Assembly (NCBI GenBank): GCA_949825045.1
Contig: OX463829.1
Location: 6,200,001-6,264,000 of the forward strand
Origin: Argyresthia goedartella
Taxonomy: Eukaryota; Arthropoda; Insecta; Lepidoptera; Argyresthiidae
Length of the DNA: 64,000 nucleotides
Direction of reading: 5' to 3'
Shown here: positions 11,771 through 22,589 of the stretch, in pieces
Layout: each line of letters begins with the position of its first letter
Position numbering within the stretch: position 1 is the stretch's first letter
Program-made: the position numbers and the translations under genes
The notes under the pieces: model-generated
The model's database searches: none
What the model was told of the DNA's origin: nothing
Seen by the model: the letters and a program-made list of their open reading frames with translations, nothing else

Positions 11771-12240
11771 GTAAGTTGTCCCTAATGTAACCATCAGCTG
11801 ATTCTTCCTTAGGGCTAGTTACTAGTGCTGATAATCATATATTTTCCGAGATTGGCTTGGAAACACTACTGCGCGTGTGTATATTACATCATGCTCCTTG
11901 GTCTACTGGTTTCACGATGGCTTCTCTCGCAGGAGATGCGGTTTCGGAACATGAGGCTAAATAAACACTCATGCTGGATAAAGTCCAACGAAAATTTGCT
12001 AGACTTTTATATAAAACTGATGAAGCCCGCAACTTTGCAACTTAGGAATTAAAATATGGGGCGGGGGGGAAAACAAAATAACAACTACAGCAAAATTGGC
12101 TAGAGGGGGTCACGGAGGATGGACGTTGATCGAACAAAAATTATGAAGTCGGCGGGATCTCATTGAAACAGTTGACACAGGACTTCGAAGATTATGCCCA
12201 ACAGCGGGTTGAGCGTGATGTTAATGATGATGATCATAAA
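11771..12240 (+). other. Gene A intron, diverged LINE-like scrap
   Basis: Part of this (about 11940-12230) resembles the 3' end of a Lepidoptera-type LINE (stretch around ATAAAACTGATGAAGCC and a terminal GTTAATGATGATGA), but no frame is maintained. No host exon seen. Confidence 0.3.
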
Positions 12241-12560
12241 AATAAGGCTTGTCTTTAAACGATTACCAAAAACGCACCTATTTTACTACCAATAAATTCG
12301 AAATTACTGCCAGAGTGGAAAAATCATCACCAAATTGTGTTTCATGAAATACTGTCGAAATGAAGCTATTTTTCTTTTTAGGTTTTGTTAAGTTTATGTT
12401 TTAAGTATTTTTTGTTGTTCTTACATGTTCAACCTAAAACGACGGATAAAGGAGGCTTCACTTCGCTCACACCCTTTACCCTTCACCTAAGCTACCGCAG
12501 TATTTTGCCCTGATATTTGTTGCAACTTTTGGTGATAATTTATCCATTTTGAAACCCGCG
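12240..12560 (+). repeat. Dispersed repeat family M1, copy 1
   Basis: M1 copies share a core: TTACATGTTCAACCTAA, CGAAGGATAAAGGGGG, CTTCGCTTCGCTCAC, TTTACCCTTCACCTAAGC and TACCGCAGTATTTTGCC. Other copies lie at about 16775-17105, 21950-22100 (reverse), 22436-22589 with 37909-37990 (split by the Maverick), 23515-23640 and 43700-43850. Better-preserved copies end in inverted words like ACTGATTTTCACAGCAAA, suggesting a non-autonomous DNA transposon. This copy carries an uninterrupted GCAGTATTTTGCCCTGATAT, which serves as the empty-site reference for the Maverick insertion. Confidence 0.7.
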
Positions 12561-14520
12561 AGCAAGCAACTCACCTGTACACATAATTAGCCGTGGGAAA
12601 ATCAATCATACCTTAAGTATGTTCCAGCAGCCAGCTCCAATTCGTCTATTTGTCCAGCAGCAGTAGTTTTTCCTGATTCAATGAGGGGTCATCGCCTCCC
12701 TAAACCTCCCGTCTTTCACTGCTTACTGATTACGTTCACGACGCCAGTAGTCAAAGTAAAAATAAACCTATGAAACTTCTGCATATTGTATATCTAGAAA
12801 ACGGGACCCATGTTTCGAAATGTTTGAGTTTTCCAGTGCATTGTTGGCTAAACACTAATCATGTTACAAATTCCAAGGAAGTTTGGAAGGAAAATGAGTA
12901 AGTTTTTCATTCCAAATCAAAGAACAAATGAAATTGTAATTTCGAGTTGTAGTTTTTTTAAATATGTAATATTCGTATAATTTATAACCCAAAATGTTCT
13001 AGTCCTTATCATTTCAAATTTCGAGTTCTAGTCCCAAGAGGCCGTGTCCTAAAGTGCATGACCTCTTTAAGCTTTGAAAGCTGTACAGTACGGTGACTTT
13101 TGAGAAAATATAATTTTAAAGAGTATTTGCTTACGTTTTAAGTGTGTTCAACCTTTTTTGAATATAATTGGTTTGAGTTTTCGAACATGTGTCAAAATAA
13201 AATGAAATTTATCAAAACCACAAAGGAGTATTATATCAACTTCGAAGCAAATCACCGCCAAAATAACTTTCTACCCCCTTTTAAACCCCGTTAGGGGATG
13301 AATTTCAATAAAATACGAAACACGTCTTCCATCAATTCTGTTAAAAGGGGTTTATACAAAATTTGAAGTAGATTGAACCAAGGAATCACGTTGCCCCATT
13401 AGGCCCCCTTAGGGGTTTGGATGCCTACGTCATACAAAGAATACACCTTCCAAGTTTCAGGTCTCTACCACAGAATACTAAATAGTACTACGTACAGAAA
13501 GATCACTCCGCAAAAACATTTAAATAAATAGCTACTCTCGCTGCGCGGCAATAAAGCGCAATCTAGCTCGTACCTGCGCTGCGTACAACAATCCCTAAGC
13601 ACCTACAGAATCGGTAGCCCCGCCCGTGCAAGCTATATTGCGCCGCATCACTACGCCTGAGAGCTCCTTTTACTCTGACGTCACAAGGTCGTGCTGTAAA
13701 CTCCTGTCTCGCTTGATCACAGTAGGGTCACCTACGTGCGATTTGTGTTTGTGAATTTTAGTCCACTCTGTGTAAGAGAGGTGTTATTAGTACTTACCCA
13801 GGCTATTGGCAAATTCTAAGGCTAGGTAGGTACCTACCTCCTTACTGGCGTAATTGTAATTTGTTTTTTACTGGGTCTAAAATGTTTTCTTTTAGGTAAA
13901 CAAAAAGGTATTAAATTAAAAAGTAATCGAATTTTCTTTGTGAACAATCCCTTTAGACACCCTAAAATGTTAGGTACTTAAGTCATTGTTGTTGCAAAAA
14001 TCACAAAAAAGTTGCTTTTGAAGAGCGGCTAGCGCGCGACTGCGAGCTAAGGGAGCGGCAACATAACTGAATTCCCGTCGGGTTTGCCGGTCGAACGTAC
14101 CTAAACTGTTGAGTGAGACCCCCCTGTCTCTACGTTCAGCGGTTTAGGCTGTGCGATGATCAGTCAGTCGTTCAGGACAAAGCATTTTATATTTATATGG
14201 GTATTATCCCTACTTATTCCCGTCTCTGTTTGTTGCGGGGGTGGTGGGGGTAGACACCCTAGAGCAGAGGCGGAAGTTATCGCTGCTAGTCTACTTCTAT
14301 CTGCTCCTGCACAACAAGGTAGACAACCCGGTCGCACTACAAAGTGTTGCTCTTAGGGCGCCGAATCGGTAGGTACGCGACGTCGCGCGCGATTGCGGCC
14401 GCTCTTCTCTACGGGTGTTGTTCGTACACAGCTCGCTCGTCACGCGCCCACTTTTGAGGTACTGACTCTAATCAATGCCTGCGTTGCTCAGCATACAGAG
14501 TTAGAGGTTTTTCTTTGCGG
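12561..14520. other. Gene A intron, unassigned low-copy-looking repeat debris
   Basis: No host exon recognised. Around 13280-13600 are blocks like CCCCATTAGGCCCCCTTAGG and a GC-richer stretch (13540-13720) that look like a decayed dispersed element. Around 14110-14340 is a short GT-rich and CTG-rich piece with one 66-codon frame beginning MISQSFRTKHF that shows no domain and is probably not a gene. Confidence 0.35.
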
Positions 14521-14697
14521 ACGACCCGAATGGCCGAGTCGGCAGTGACGCCAAGGGTCCCGGGTTCGAGTCCCGGTGGGGGCAAATATTTGTTTGATGA
14601 GAACGGATATTTGTACCCTAGTCATGGTTGTTTATCTATTTAAGTATGATATTTATCTCTATAAGTACGTGAATCGTTGTCTAGTACCCAAGATACA
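14520..14697 (+). repeat. tRNA-derived SINE family S2, copy 1, 5' part
   Basis: The tRNA-like head has an A box (GAATGGCCGAGTCGG) and a B box (GGGTTCGAGTCCC), followed by a body (GGCAAATATTTGTTTGATGAG). The body is shared with a second copy at 19373-19530. The copy is interrupted at 14697 by a DNA transposon and resumes at 16151. Confidence 0.8.
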
Positions 14698-16150
14698 CCA
14701 AGTAGCACAAAAGTTCTGTGTAACAGCATTTTTACAGTACACCTTGGACACATTAGCTGCTAAAAATTGCTGTATATCAGCATTATATGCGCATATAATG
14801 CTGATATTACTCTAATTTGGGCACAAATTACATGTCACATTGCTGTACAACTGAATTATAATAGCATTATATTAGCATTAATAAAGGCAACAGCTACTCC
14901 AAGTACTGAACATTGCCTGAATATCAAGGCACGTGGTACTCATTATAGTTAATATGCAGCCATTCTCACACTCATTCGCAAAATTGCTTGATATCATAAA
15001 TGCTTTATCGAAGCTAAAAGAAAATTACCAGTGACATTGTGGTATGCAGAAAAGCATTTTTAAATTTTACTCCGTACAAGACAGTTGGAGTGCAATAAGT
15101 AATATTGTGCGTGTAAATGAAGATGTTTTGGTTGCCATTTTGTGGATAAATAATAAAGTTAATGTTAAGTAAAACTTTGAGTTATTTCAATTATGTCTTA
15201 AATTGTTTCGGGAATGTAGTTTTATTGTGAAATACCATAAATATTTAAGTCAAAATTTTCACGCGCTCTCATAATATTCACAAATACGTGAAAAAAGTTC
15301 AAAATAAAATAGACTATTTGCAATTATTTTTTTAAATATTACTTTTACATGTAAGCGCTGTATACATATTCATTTATTTTTGATATAGTTCAGTTCAAGC
15401 CGATATTTTCTAATATAAACTAAATGGATAAAAGCTAAATGTTTACTATAATACTACACGTTACGTACTTAAAAATGGCGTATAAACGAGTGGTCAATGT
15501 TAACTTAAATTTAATGCTAAATGCTATATAAATGTCCACGCATGGCTTATAATGGTAAATTATAACTCAACCAGCAGTCTTACTGCCGACTTAAATTCTA
15601 TTATTCAGCCCAGGTCTGAATTGACGGGCACGATGTACAGATTTATAGCAGTGCGCTGCTGTGTAACTGCATAAAAGGTCACACTTGGTACAGTATTGGC
15701 CTATATTAATGCTGATATACGAGTATACTCCATCCGTGAGTAATGACATAAAAGTCCACGTTTAAGCAGCATAGAGCATTATATCTTTGTTAATAGACTT
15801 CACATCGTATCTGTTTGCGTTAGAGAGGTTCGCATGTTCTCTCTTAAAATGCAAGTTTTTTAAAGGTACACCTGTGAACCATTATTCAGAAAACTGCACT
15901 ATTTGTGTCCACAAAATGCGCTTTTGCAGCTGATAGTGTACAGCGCTACTAAACGCTGAATAACAGTGAACCTGTGGCGTCTGTGTAGCGCTTAATAGAA
16001 TCGCAGTACCGAATATTGCATTATATTGGGTCTCGATATTACCTATGCAGCTATTGTAGTCCGTGTGAACACTAATAAGTCGTTATAAGTGCTTAAACAA
16101 CCGATGTGGACCTTGTGTGGAATTATATAATGCAGCTTTGTGCTACTTGG
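14698..16150. mobile_element. Non-autonomous DNA transposon (about 1.45 kb) nested in SINE S2
   Basis: The element begins CCAAGTAGCACAAA and ends TTTGTGCTACTTGG, perfect 14-bp inverted termini. Flanking sequence to left and right joins into a continuous SINE S2 body, as seen uninterrupted near 20812-20882, which proves the insertion. It encodes no transposase. Inside are many variants of AGCATTATAT and TGCTGATAT, including a perfect 34-bp palindrome at 14774-14807. The target duplication is not clean; at most 2 bp. Confidence 0.8.
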
Positions 16151-16215
16151 GAGGGAATCCTAGTTTGTGGCTAGATCAATGTGTGTAAATGGTGTCCAAG
16201 GTATTATTATATTTT
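16151..16215 (+). repeat. SINE S2, copy 1, 3' part
   Basis: GGGAATCCTAGTTTG, GGCTAGATCAATGTGTG and GGTGTCCAAGGTATT match the 3' body of the second S2 copy (20822-20882). It completes the SINE interrupted at 14697. Confidence 0.75.
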
Positions 16216-16394
16216 CTTATGCCCCTATACATTTCCAAACTGTGTGTATGGTTTTATGGAGTATACGTGAAATATCTATTTTTGTTTGTGTAATTTATTA
16301 ACGGTCACACGTTTTGGGCCAATGGCTATAAGCGTGACACAGTAATTGTAAATAAATCTTTTAAACCTTTTAAATATTTATAAGTAATTTATCT

Positions 16395-16505
16395 TGAGTA
16401 AATTATACGGACGTTCTATCGGTGATAGAAAACTTCCCGAGGAAAACTTAAATTTCCATGGCTGCGATGGGCTAGCGCCCTGTCAGCAGCCTCTGCCACC
16501 ACGTG
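16395..16505 (+). repeat. SINE family S3 body fragment
   Basis: ATTATACGGACGTTCT, GAAAACTT and GATGGGCTAGC recur, reversed, in the fuller S3 copy at 41630-42062. The tRNA-like head is missing here. Confidence 0.55.
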
Positions 16506-16510
16506 CGACG

Positions 16511-16735
16511 ACCTCTGTGGCGCAGCGGTTGTGGCTCTGCCTACCATGCGAGAGGTCCCGGGTTCGATCCCCGGCTGGGGTTTAAAAAAAAGAACAGGTC
16601 TTGAATGTTTATATGTGTGTGACGTCGCTGTTTCTGGTTCCCACGACACAGGGTATCCTAGTGTGGGGCCAGACCCAATGTATGTGCCTGTATATAAATG
16701 TTTATGTTTATATTATTTTTACGTATGGAAAAGGC
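16511..16735 (+). repeat. tRNA-derived SINE family S1, copy 1
   Basis: The head has GTGGCGCAGCGGTTG (A box) and GGTTCGATCCCCGG (B box). The body includes GGTTCCCACGACACAGGG, TATCCTAGTGTGGGGCC and TGCCTGTATATAAATG. Minus-strand relatives are at 21477-21680, 24705-24853 and 25313-25388. Confidence 0.85.
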
Positions 16736-16774
16736 GTGACGCTTCGATGTTGTTCGTTTTTGTTACAAATGGCT

Positions 16775-17105
16775 TGTGTTTAAACGATTACTAAAAAATA
16801 TGAAAATTTACTACCAAAAAATTCGAAATGACTGCCAAAATGGATGGATATCCACCAAATTTTGTTTAGATAAATGATCACCAAACTTCTTTTTATGTTT
16901 TGTGTACCTAAGTTTATGTTTTAAGTATCTTTTGTTGTTCTTACATGTTCAACCTAACACGAAGGATAAAGGGGGCTTCGCTTCGCTCACCCCCTTTACC
17001 CTTCACCTTAAGCTACCGCAGAATTTTGCCTTGATATTTTCTGCAACTTTTGGTGGTCATTTAGCCATTTTGGGTAGGAAAAAAATATTTTGGTGGTCAT
17101 GATAT
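16775..17105 (+). repeat. Dispersed repeat M1, copy 2
   Basis: It shares the M1 core (CTTCGCTTCGCTCACCCC, CTACCGCAGAATTTTGCC) and the same 5' region as copy 1 (TTTAAACGATTAC, ACTACCAA-AAATTCGAAAT). It lies just upstream of gene A's last exon. Confidence 0.7.
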
Positions 17106-17145
17106 TTGTTGATGTTACTAATTACCCATTTAATTCTGCTTACAG

Positions 17146-17216
17146 GTATCAACGTCTACGCGATACTGCTGAGCAATAGTTTTTACAAAATGCTGAACGA
17201 ACGTGAGGTTCTTTAG
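17146..17216 (+). CDS. Host gene A, last exon with stop codon
   Basis: The exon follows TTTAATTCTGCTTACAG and restores the phase-1 codon left by the 130-bp exon. It encodes INVYAILLSNSFYKMLNER and ends at TAG 17214-17216. It is much shorter than gene B's last exon and lacks the PPPY tail, so the two paralogues differ in their C-terminal sorting or adaptor signals. The intron before it (11771-17145) has absorbed several repeats. Confidence 0.78.
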
Positions 17217-17439
17217 AGCAGTGTTTTTCAAGTCAATGCAGTAAAGCCTCTCTAAGGGGATCGTAAGAATAATGAAGATGGAGAATGATGAAGAACGCTC
17301 TGGGTGCCTAGGCCAAATACAGGGTAATATTTTATTAGCTGACGATATTTTGGGGAATGATAATATGAACAACTTTGGCCAAGACCACTCAGTACATTTT
17401 TTTTTTGTTTGCGACCATATGCGCACGACGATTGCTAGG

Positions 17440-17875
17440 GTTGGTACCCAAAGGGTAAAACGGGACCCTGTAACTAAAACTCCGCTGTTCGTCCGTCTGT
17501 CTGCCCGTCTGTCACCAGGCTGTATCTCATGAACCGTGATAGTTAGGCAGTTAAAAATTTTCACAGATGATGTATTTCTGTTGCCGCTATAACAAAAAAT
17601 ACGAAACAGAATCAAATAAATATTTAAGGGGGCTCCAATAAAACAAACGTGATTTTTTTGCTCGTTTTTGCTCGATATTGATAACGGCAAGAGGTAGACG
17701 CTTGAAATATTCACAGAATATTGATTTAAATTATTCACTTTAAAAGTAAATAAATAAATTAAAATAAAATTAATATTTAAGGGGCCTCCCATACAACAAA
17801 CGTAATTTTTTGCCATTTTTATAGATACTGATACGGAACCTTCTTGCGCTAGTCCGACTCGCATTTGGCCGGTTT
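17440..17875 (+). repeat. Dispersed insect repeat next to gene A 3' end
   Basis: It contains GGGACCCTGTAACTAAAAC, CGTCCGTCTGTCTGCCCG, CTGTATCTCATGAACCGTGAT and, at its end, AGTCCGACTCGCATTTGGCC. The last word recurs in variants near 19225 (reverse) and 42615. It sits just after gene A's stop, so it may be part of its 3' UTR. No ORF is credible. Confidence 0.5.
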
Positions 17876-17992
17876 CTTTTTCATTTGCGATATGTTTCTT
17901 AGGGAAAGTTGTTCATATTGATGAGTACTATCATTCCCCAAAGCATGGCCAGCTAATTAAATGTCGTCCTATATATATATGTCAGATTTCAG

Positions 17993-18225
17993 GTGAATAA
18001 TCCTTTCCTTTCGTATTTTCTCGGAAATGTTCGTTTTTGTCTTACTACCTCACTCGCACTCAGTACCCGTCAAACGGGCAATTTGACATTTGACATTGAT
18101 AAATAAAGTATGCGATTTATTTGATACCTACACGTAATTTAATAATACAGTAATTCATAGACACATCGGCACCATTCGGGTGTTATCGTTGTTCCGAGTT
18201 TTGCCGATAGGAAAGGATTATTCAC
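17993..18225. mobile_element. MITE, 233 bp, 17-bp terminal inverted repeats
   Basis: The left end GTGAATAATCCTTTCCT is repeated in reverse complement at the right end (AGGAAAGGATTATTCAC). There is no coding capacity. A clear target duplication was not seen. Confidence 0.75.
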
Positions 18226-19250
18226 TACATCTGTACAAGTAAAATGAAACAAAACATGGTCATGGGAGCCTAGGGGATTACCAAGCTTGGATCCGGAGGG
18301 AGGTCTGGTAATTTTAGTAATGAATAACTAAGCAAATCTGCCGAGGATTGGGGTGCGCCCCGCCCCTGAAATATCAGTTGTCAAGTCAAGTATTGTCATT
18401 TACCATTACCTTGGCAGTTTTTCTTGGTTATCCAACACTCGAATTGCTGGCCATTTAATCTAGAGCATTTGAGCAGAGCCTATAACTAAGGACCCGGAGC
18501 AAAGGAAATCGTTTATCGCCAAACACCGCACAAAAAAAAATATATGACGTTTAATATGGTTAATTAGTAACTTTGCTGGTGCCATGTTGTGTTTTGAATA
18601 TATTAAATGTTATTGTTGAAAAAAAATTGTCGTTGTACATAACTATATATTAAATGTAAATCAATTATCAGAACTTATAATAAATAAAGTTAATTACACA
18701 AATACATATAGCTTTATACTCGTTTTATGAATAATATTCTTAATATAAGTATTCATTACACCCTCACAAACTTAATTGATACAATTTAATTCCCATATTG
18801 GCCCACAGAATAAAATAAACTTACTCACTTTATCATTCAGTCGGTACAGTCGTTATTTTTTTGAAAACATCCAAAACAGTCATAACTTCATTATGATAGA
18901 TATTTAAAAATATGTCCCCAAAAACTATTTTCATAATTTTACACTAAACAGGTATAAGTTTTTAATACATCGTGCATATTTTGAAATACTATTCTATTAT
19001 AGTATTTTAAAATATGCTATGGATTAGGCCATAAAAGGGGACGGCATTAGGTCTCAACAACGGCTGGTCATAAGAAGGGCCATAAGAAGGGCCTGGAATT
19101 AGGATTAAAGGGTGGCGCTAAGTATTAGGCCTTGAGATAGGCCTCTTATTATTAGGCCGCAGGAGAGCGGCGTGATATAAGGCTACAAGAGAGAAGGTAT
19201 TAGGCCAAATAGCCAGCAAAGTACGAGTCGGACTAGCACACTGAGGGTTC
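18226..19250. other. Intergenic DNA between convergent genes A and B, AT-rich
   Basis: No coding segment seen. There is a hairpin at about 18972-19015 (GCATATTTTGAAATACTA and its complement). A short stretch at 19030-19200 has repeated AGGCC, ATTAGGCC and ATAAGAAGGGCC words. Confidence 0.4.
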
Positions 19251-19254
19251 CGCA

Positions 19255-19370
19255 CAAATAGCATTTTATTGTGATAGAACTACAAATTTTGGTTTTCGGA
19301 TTTTTTTTCTTATCATTTGCTTGATTCTAGTTCAAAGGGAATTCGTTTGCGAGTATCAAGCAAAGTAAGT
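19255..19370 (+). repeat. Direct repeat D, left copy
   Basis: The block from GCACAAATAGCATTTTATTG to CGAGTATCAAGCAAAGTAAG recurs almost unchanged at 20908-21028. The two copies bracket SINE S2 copy 2 and its LTR-type insertion. Confidence 0.7.
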
Positions 19371-19372
19371 CG

Positions 19373-19530
19373 ACGACCCGAATGGCCGAGTCGGTAGTGA
19401 CGCTGCCTACGAAACCAAAGGTCCCGGGTTCGAGTCCCGGTGGGGGCAAATGTTTGTTTGATGAGAATGGATGTTTGTACCCTAGTTATGGTTGTTTATC
19501 TATCTAAGTATAATATTTCTCTATATAAGT
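19373..19530 (+). repeat. SINE S2, copy 2, 5' part
   Basis: It has the same head and body as copy 1 (GAATGGCCGAGTCGG, GGGTTCGAGTCCC, GGCAAATGTTTGTTTGATG). It is broken at 19530 by an LTR-type insertion and resumes at 20796-20885. Confidence 0.8.
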
Positions 19531-20795
19531 TGTAGTGTTATGTTATACTACTTACGTGCTATTTTCTTGAATGTCTTGAAAATTCCATGGCTGCAGCTGC
19601 TTTCGAGAAACTTAAAGAAGCTTTGGTAACTGCTCCTGTCCTTGCTTGCTATATTACGCTGGATACTTGGTGAGCTGTACTGTCTGATATTGGTCTTCAC
19701 CTTTATTTCCATAGGACTGAGTTGTGCAGCTTATTATTGGATATCACCTTTATTTCCATAGGACCCTGTAACGTTTTAAACCATTAGAACACAGTAATAA
19801 ATCATGTTCGCTCTGCATTTTCATGCTATCAGCATTTCTAAATCGATAGCGAAGCGGTTTACCTTTGGTGACCTTGTTTTTGGCTTTCTCCGAAACTCTA
19901 CAATCTCGGGCTTCGTGCGCGCTGGTGCGCTACTATTTTTCCTTTTGTTGTTATATAATTTTGGCTAAGTGAACTGTTTAAATTTTATATTACGAGCCTG
20001 AAACCAACAATTGACATTTGATTTGTTGATTGTTTATCTGGTTGTCATGGCAATGTCCATTCAAACTCGTTAGCGGTCTGATATGTTTACTTTAATACTT
20101 TTACAAAAATACTCTTTCTCTCTTGGCCACTCTCAATAATTACGTTTAATTTAAATAATTTTTAGAACTCTCCAAAAAAGGTATAAAAGCGGAACATTTC
20201 TTCAATTCTGGACAGTCTCACGTCAGTTTCTGAACTGGAAGTACCAGTAAAGGCCTTATCCCGGGGTCGCTCAACCCCGGGATCTTGCGAAGCCTTCAAA
20301 CTCCTTCCAATCTCCAAATTCTCCATCTACAACGGGATCCTGCGAGCCTTCAAACTCCCTCGAAACCTTCAAATCAATCTTCAAACAACGGGATTCTGCG
20401 AGCCGCGTCTACGCCGCTACCATTCCTACAACGAAGATTTCTACAACGGGATTCTGCGAGCCGTGCCAACGCCGCTACTGTTCCTACAACGACGATTTCT
20501 ACAACGGGATCCTGCGAGGCGTAACTACAAGTACGCCGCTACTGTTCCTACAACGACGATTTCAACAACATTTACAACAACAAATACACCTGCACCCAGG
20601 TCTCCGCTTCCTTCTTTCTATCCAGACATCTGTATTTTATAAAACCTGTTTCACATCTCATCCATCCTCATCTTCGCATCATCTTTTTTTATAGACTTCA
20701 CTGTAAATACTATACTTCTAATAAACTGATACTACTAAATTTTATCTTGGTTGTTTGCTGTTAGGTTCTGGTTAGGTTCGGATCCTCACACGACA
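19531..20795 (+). mobile_element. LTR-retrotransposon-derived insertion (Ty3/gypsy-like), internally deleted
   Basis: The insertion begins TGTAGTG and ends CACGACA (the TG...CA signature) and is flanked by the 4-bp direct repeat AAGT (19527-19530, 20796-20799). It splits a SINE. Near 19590-19660 one frame reads AAAFEKLKEALVTAPVLAC, the start of the Ty3/gypsy RNase H/RT connection. A TATAAAAG box lies at about 20180. LTR-like R/U5 sequence with an internal tandem repeat follows. Only fragments of pol remain, so it is a deleted or non-autonomous derivative. Confidence 0.7.
20380..20580 (+). repeat. Tandem repeat, about 60-bp unit, roughly three copies, in LTR-like DNA
   Basis: ACAACGGGATTCTGCGAG alternates with ACGCCGCTACTGTTCC and ACAACGACGATTTC in about three successive units. 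Shorter versions (ACGGGATCCTGCGAG) begin at about 20330. It lies inside the LTR-type insertion. Confidence 0.75.
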
Positions 20796-20885
20796 AAGTA
20801 TATATATCGTTGTCTAGTACCCAAGATACAGGGAATCCTAGTTTGGGGCTAGATCAATGTGTGTAAAAGGTGTCCAAGGTATTAA
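20796..20885 (+). repeat. SINE S2, copy 2, 3' part
   Basis: CGTTGTCTAGTACCCAAG, ATACAGGGAATCCTAG and GGTGTCCAAGGTATT complete the SINE interrupted at 19530. This junction (AGATACAGGGAATCC) is also the empty-site form for the insertion in copy 1. Confidence 0.75.
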
Positions 20886-20907
20886 GCAAACGACCATTGC
20901 CGATTTA

Positions 20908-21028
20908 GGCACAAATAGCATTTTATTGTGATAGAACTACAAATTATGGTTTTTGGATTTTTTTCTTATCATTTGCTTGATTCTAGTTCAAAGGGAATTC
21001 GTTTGCGAGTATCAAGCAAAGTAAGCAA
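20908..21028 (+). repeat. Direct repeat D, right copy
   Basis: Near-identical to 19255-19370. The pair may stem from a local duplication that included the SINE insertion site. Confidence 0.7.
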
Positions 21029-21214
21029 AGGACCATTGCTGATTTAGTAGGTATGAGAGTCTGGGCTAAGTGATAAAATAATCAAATCGGTTTCTTAGTG
21101 AATAAGAACCCCCTAAATATGACTACACATTTCTGTTATTTAATATTATACAAAAAATAAATATAAGCCTATGCATTACTATTAGAGTAATGATAGGCTG
21201 CAAAAAAGGCCTGG

Positions 21215-21363
21215 TTATGCCACTATAGAGTCCTGGTACGGTGGTGGGCGTTGCGGGTGCTGGTAGTAGGGATCCATCTCGTACAACGTGTGAGGCTTGA
21301 CTTGTTGCTCCTCCATCTCAAGGTAAGCACTCCGAACTACCAAGAGGAAGTAGAAAATGGTGG
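21215..21363 (-). CDS. Host gene B, last exon: membrane-protein tail with PPPY motif
   Basis: On the minus strand the acceptor CTTTTCCAG at 21364 opens a 149-bp exon that restores the phase-1 codon from the exon at 22223-22352. It stops at TAA (21217-21215). It encodes the end of a transmembrane helix (ATIFYFLLVVRSAYLEM) and a Pro/Tyr/His-rich tail ending RPPPYQDSIVA. PPPY is the classic ligand for WW domains of Nedd4-type ubiquitin ligases, as in LAPTM-type endosomal proteins, so lysosomal or endosomal sorting is a reasonable inference. Gene A's last exon, its paralogue, lacks this tail. Genes A and B end facing each other about 4 kb apart. Confidence 0.82.
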
Positions 21364-21476
21364 CTGGAAAAGGAAAGTAAAAATACATGAACAGTTATAG
21401 AAATACACGTGTATTTTTATTTGGTTGTGCAAGTGACCAGTATTCGAAGTAGCAAGGTGGGGAACAACTATTTAAA

Positions 21477-21680
21477 CGTAAACACAAACATTTATATACG
21501 GGCACAAATATTGTTTCTGGCCCCACACTAGGATACCCTTTGTCGTGGGAACCAGAAACAGCGACATCGCACAAATAACCATCCAAGACCTGGGGATTTT
21601 TTTTCTATATCCCCGGCCGGGGTCGAACCCGGGACCTCTCGCATGGTAGAGCCACAACCTCAGCGCCACAGAGGGCGTCA
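21477..21680 (-). repeat. SINE S1, copy 2 (reverse)
   Basis: Reverse-complement match to 16511-16735, with B box (GGGTTCGACCCCGG on the minus strand) and body words AACCAGAAACAGCGAC and GGCCCCACACTAGGATA. It lies in the gene B intron near the last exon. Confidence 0.85.
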
Positions 21681-21949
21681 CCTTTACCTCGGTTACCCTG
21701 GAGATAAACTGTCTGTGTGTCTGTCTGTGGCACTGAAGCGCTCAAACAGTTGGACGGATTTAAATGCGTTTTTTATTAGTTTTAGTAATTGGTTAAGTGT
21801 TTCAAAAAGTAACAGCTGAACAAGAAAAAAAATGGTTAAAAAGTTATCAGCTGAACAAGTTAACAAATGAACCCAATTTTAGTATTATAGCTTTAATTTA
21901 ATGTGCCAAGGAATTTTTAATTAGCAGTGGGAAATATTAAAACGCACAT

Positions 21950-22100
21950 AAAAAATACTGATTTGGGCATCAAATATCAAGGCGAAGTGGTGGGTCAGGG
22001 TAGTAAAGGGGGTGAGCGAAGCGAAGGCCCCTTTATCCTTCGAGTTAGTTCGACACGTAAGAGCAAAAGAAACATAAAATTTAAGTCCACACACAATATT
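21950..22100 (-). repeat. Dispersed repeat M1, copy 3 (reverse)
   Basis: Reverse-complement of the M1 core (GGGGGTGAGCGAAGCGAAG, CCTTTATCCTTCG). The outer word AAAAAATACTGATTT is the typical M1 end. Confidence 0.7.
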
Positions 22101-22222
22101 TAAAACATGAAAAGTGTTTTGTTGCGCAGATATGACATATTTGATGTGCGATTAAATTCTACCCATTTATAATATTTATATAATAGTTATACAGCTAATT
22201 TTGGTAGACAGCAACTACTTAC

Positions 22223-22352
22223 CGCAACTCATCAATTGGTACACTGTGGTCACGAAGCCAGTGAACATGAAGCTTATGGTCACAAGGACGAGGGTCATGA
22301 CCAGGTTGACCATACCCGAGATGTAGAAGTGCTTCATGTAGGATGGTCGGTT
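22223..22352 (-). CDS. Host gene B, 130-bp exon
   Basis: The exon lies between the acceptor TTGGTTCCAG and the donor GTAAGTAG (minus strand). It is 130 bp, phase 0 in and phase 1 out, identical in length and phase to gene A's 11641-11770 exon. It starts NRPSYMKHFYISGMVNLVM and holds one to two membrane helices. The 17-kb intron upstream (22353-39415) hosts the Maverick. Confidence 0.85.
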
Positions 22353-22435
22353 CTGGAACCAAATAGACATTGAGTACATTTACTGCATGTAAATATGTAC
22401 AGTAATAAAGAAAGCCTAGTTTAATTAATTAAATC

Positions 22436-22589
22436 GCACATCAAAAATACTGATTTTCACAGCAAAAATACTTTTTATGTTTTAAGTATTTTTGATGTTC
22501 TTACATGTTCAACCTAATACGAAGGATAAAGGGGGCTTCGATTCGCTCACCTCCTTTACCCTTCACCTAAGCTACCGCAGTATTTTGCC
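22436..22589 (+). repeat. Dispersed repeat M1, copy 4, left half (Maverick target)
   Basis: It starts with ACTGATTTTCACAGCAAAAA and runs through the M1 core to GCAGTATTTTGCC. The last six bases, TTTGCC, are the target duplication. The right half resumes at 37909. Removing the Maverick and one TTTGCC restores the M1 order seen at 12497-12525. Confidence 0.85.

Noticed and set aside
14520..14580. Functional tRNA gene
   Set aside because: The A and B boxes are present, but the same head plus body recurs at 19373, so it is a SINE; the acceptor stem was not convincing.
17130..17864. 244-codon minus-strand frame
   Set aside because: It crosses gene A's last exon and a dispersed repeat and shows no domain or codon bias.
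20285..20524. 79-codon frame rich in Ser/Thr/Pro/Gln
   Set aside because: It arises from the 60-bp tandem repeat inside LTR-like DNA.
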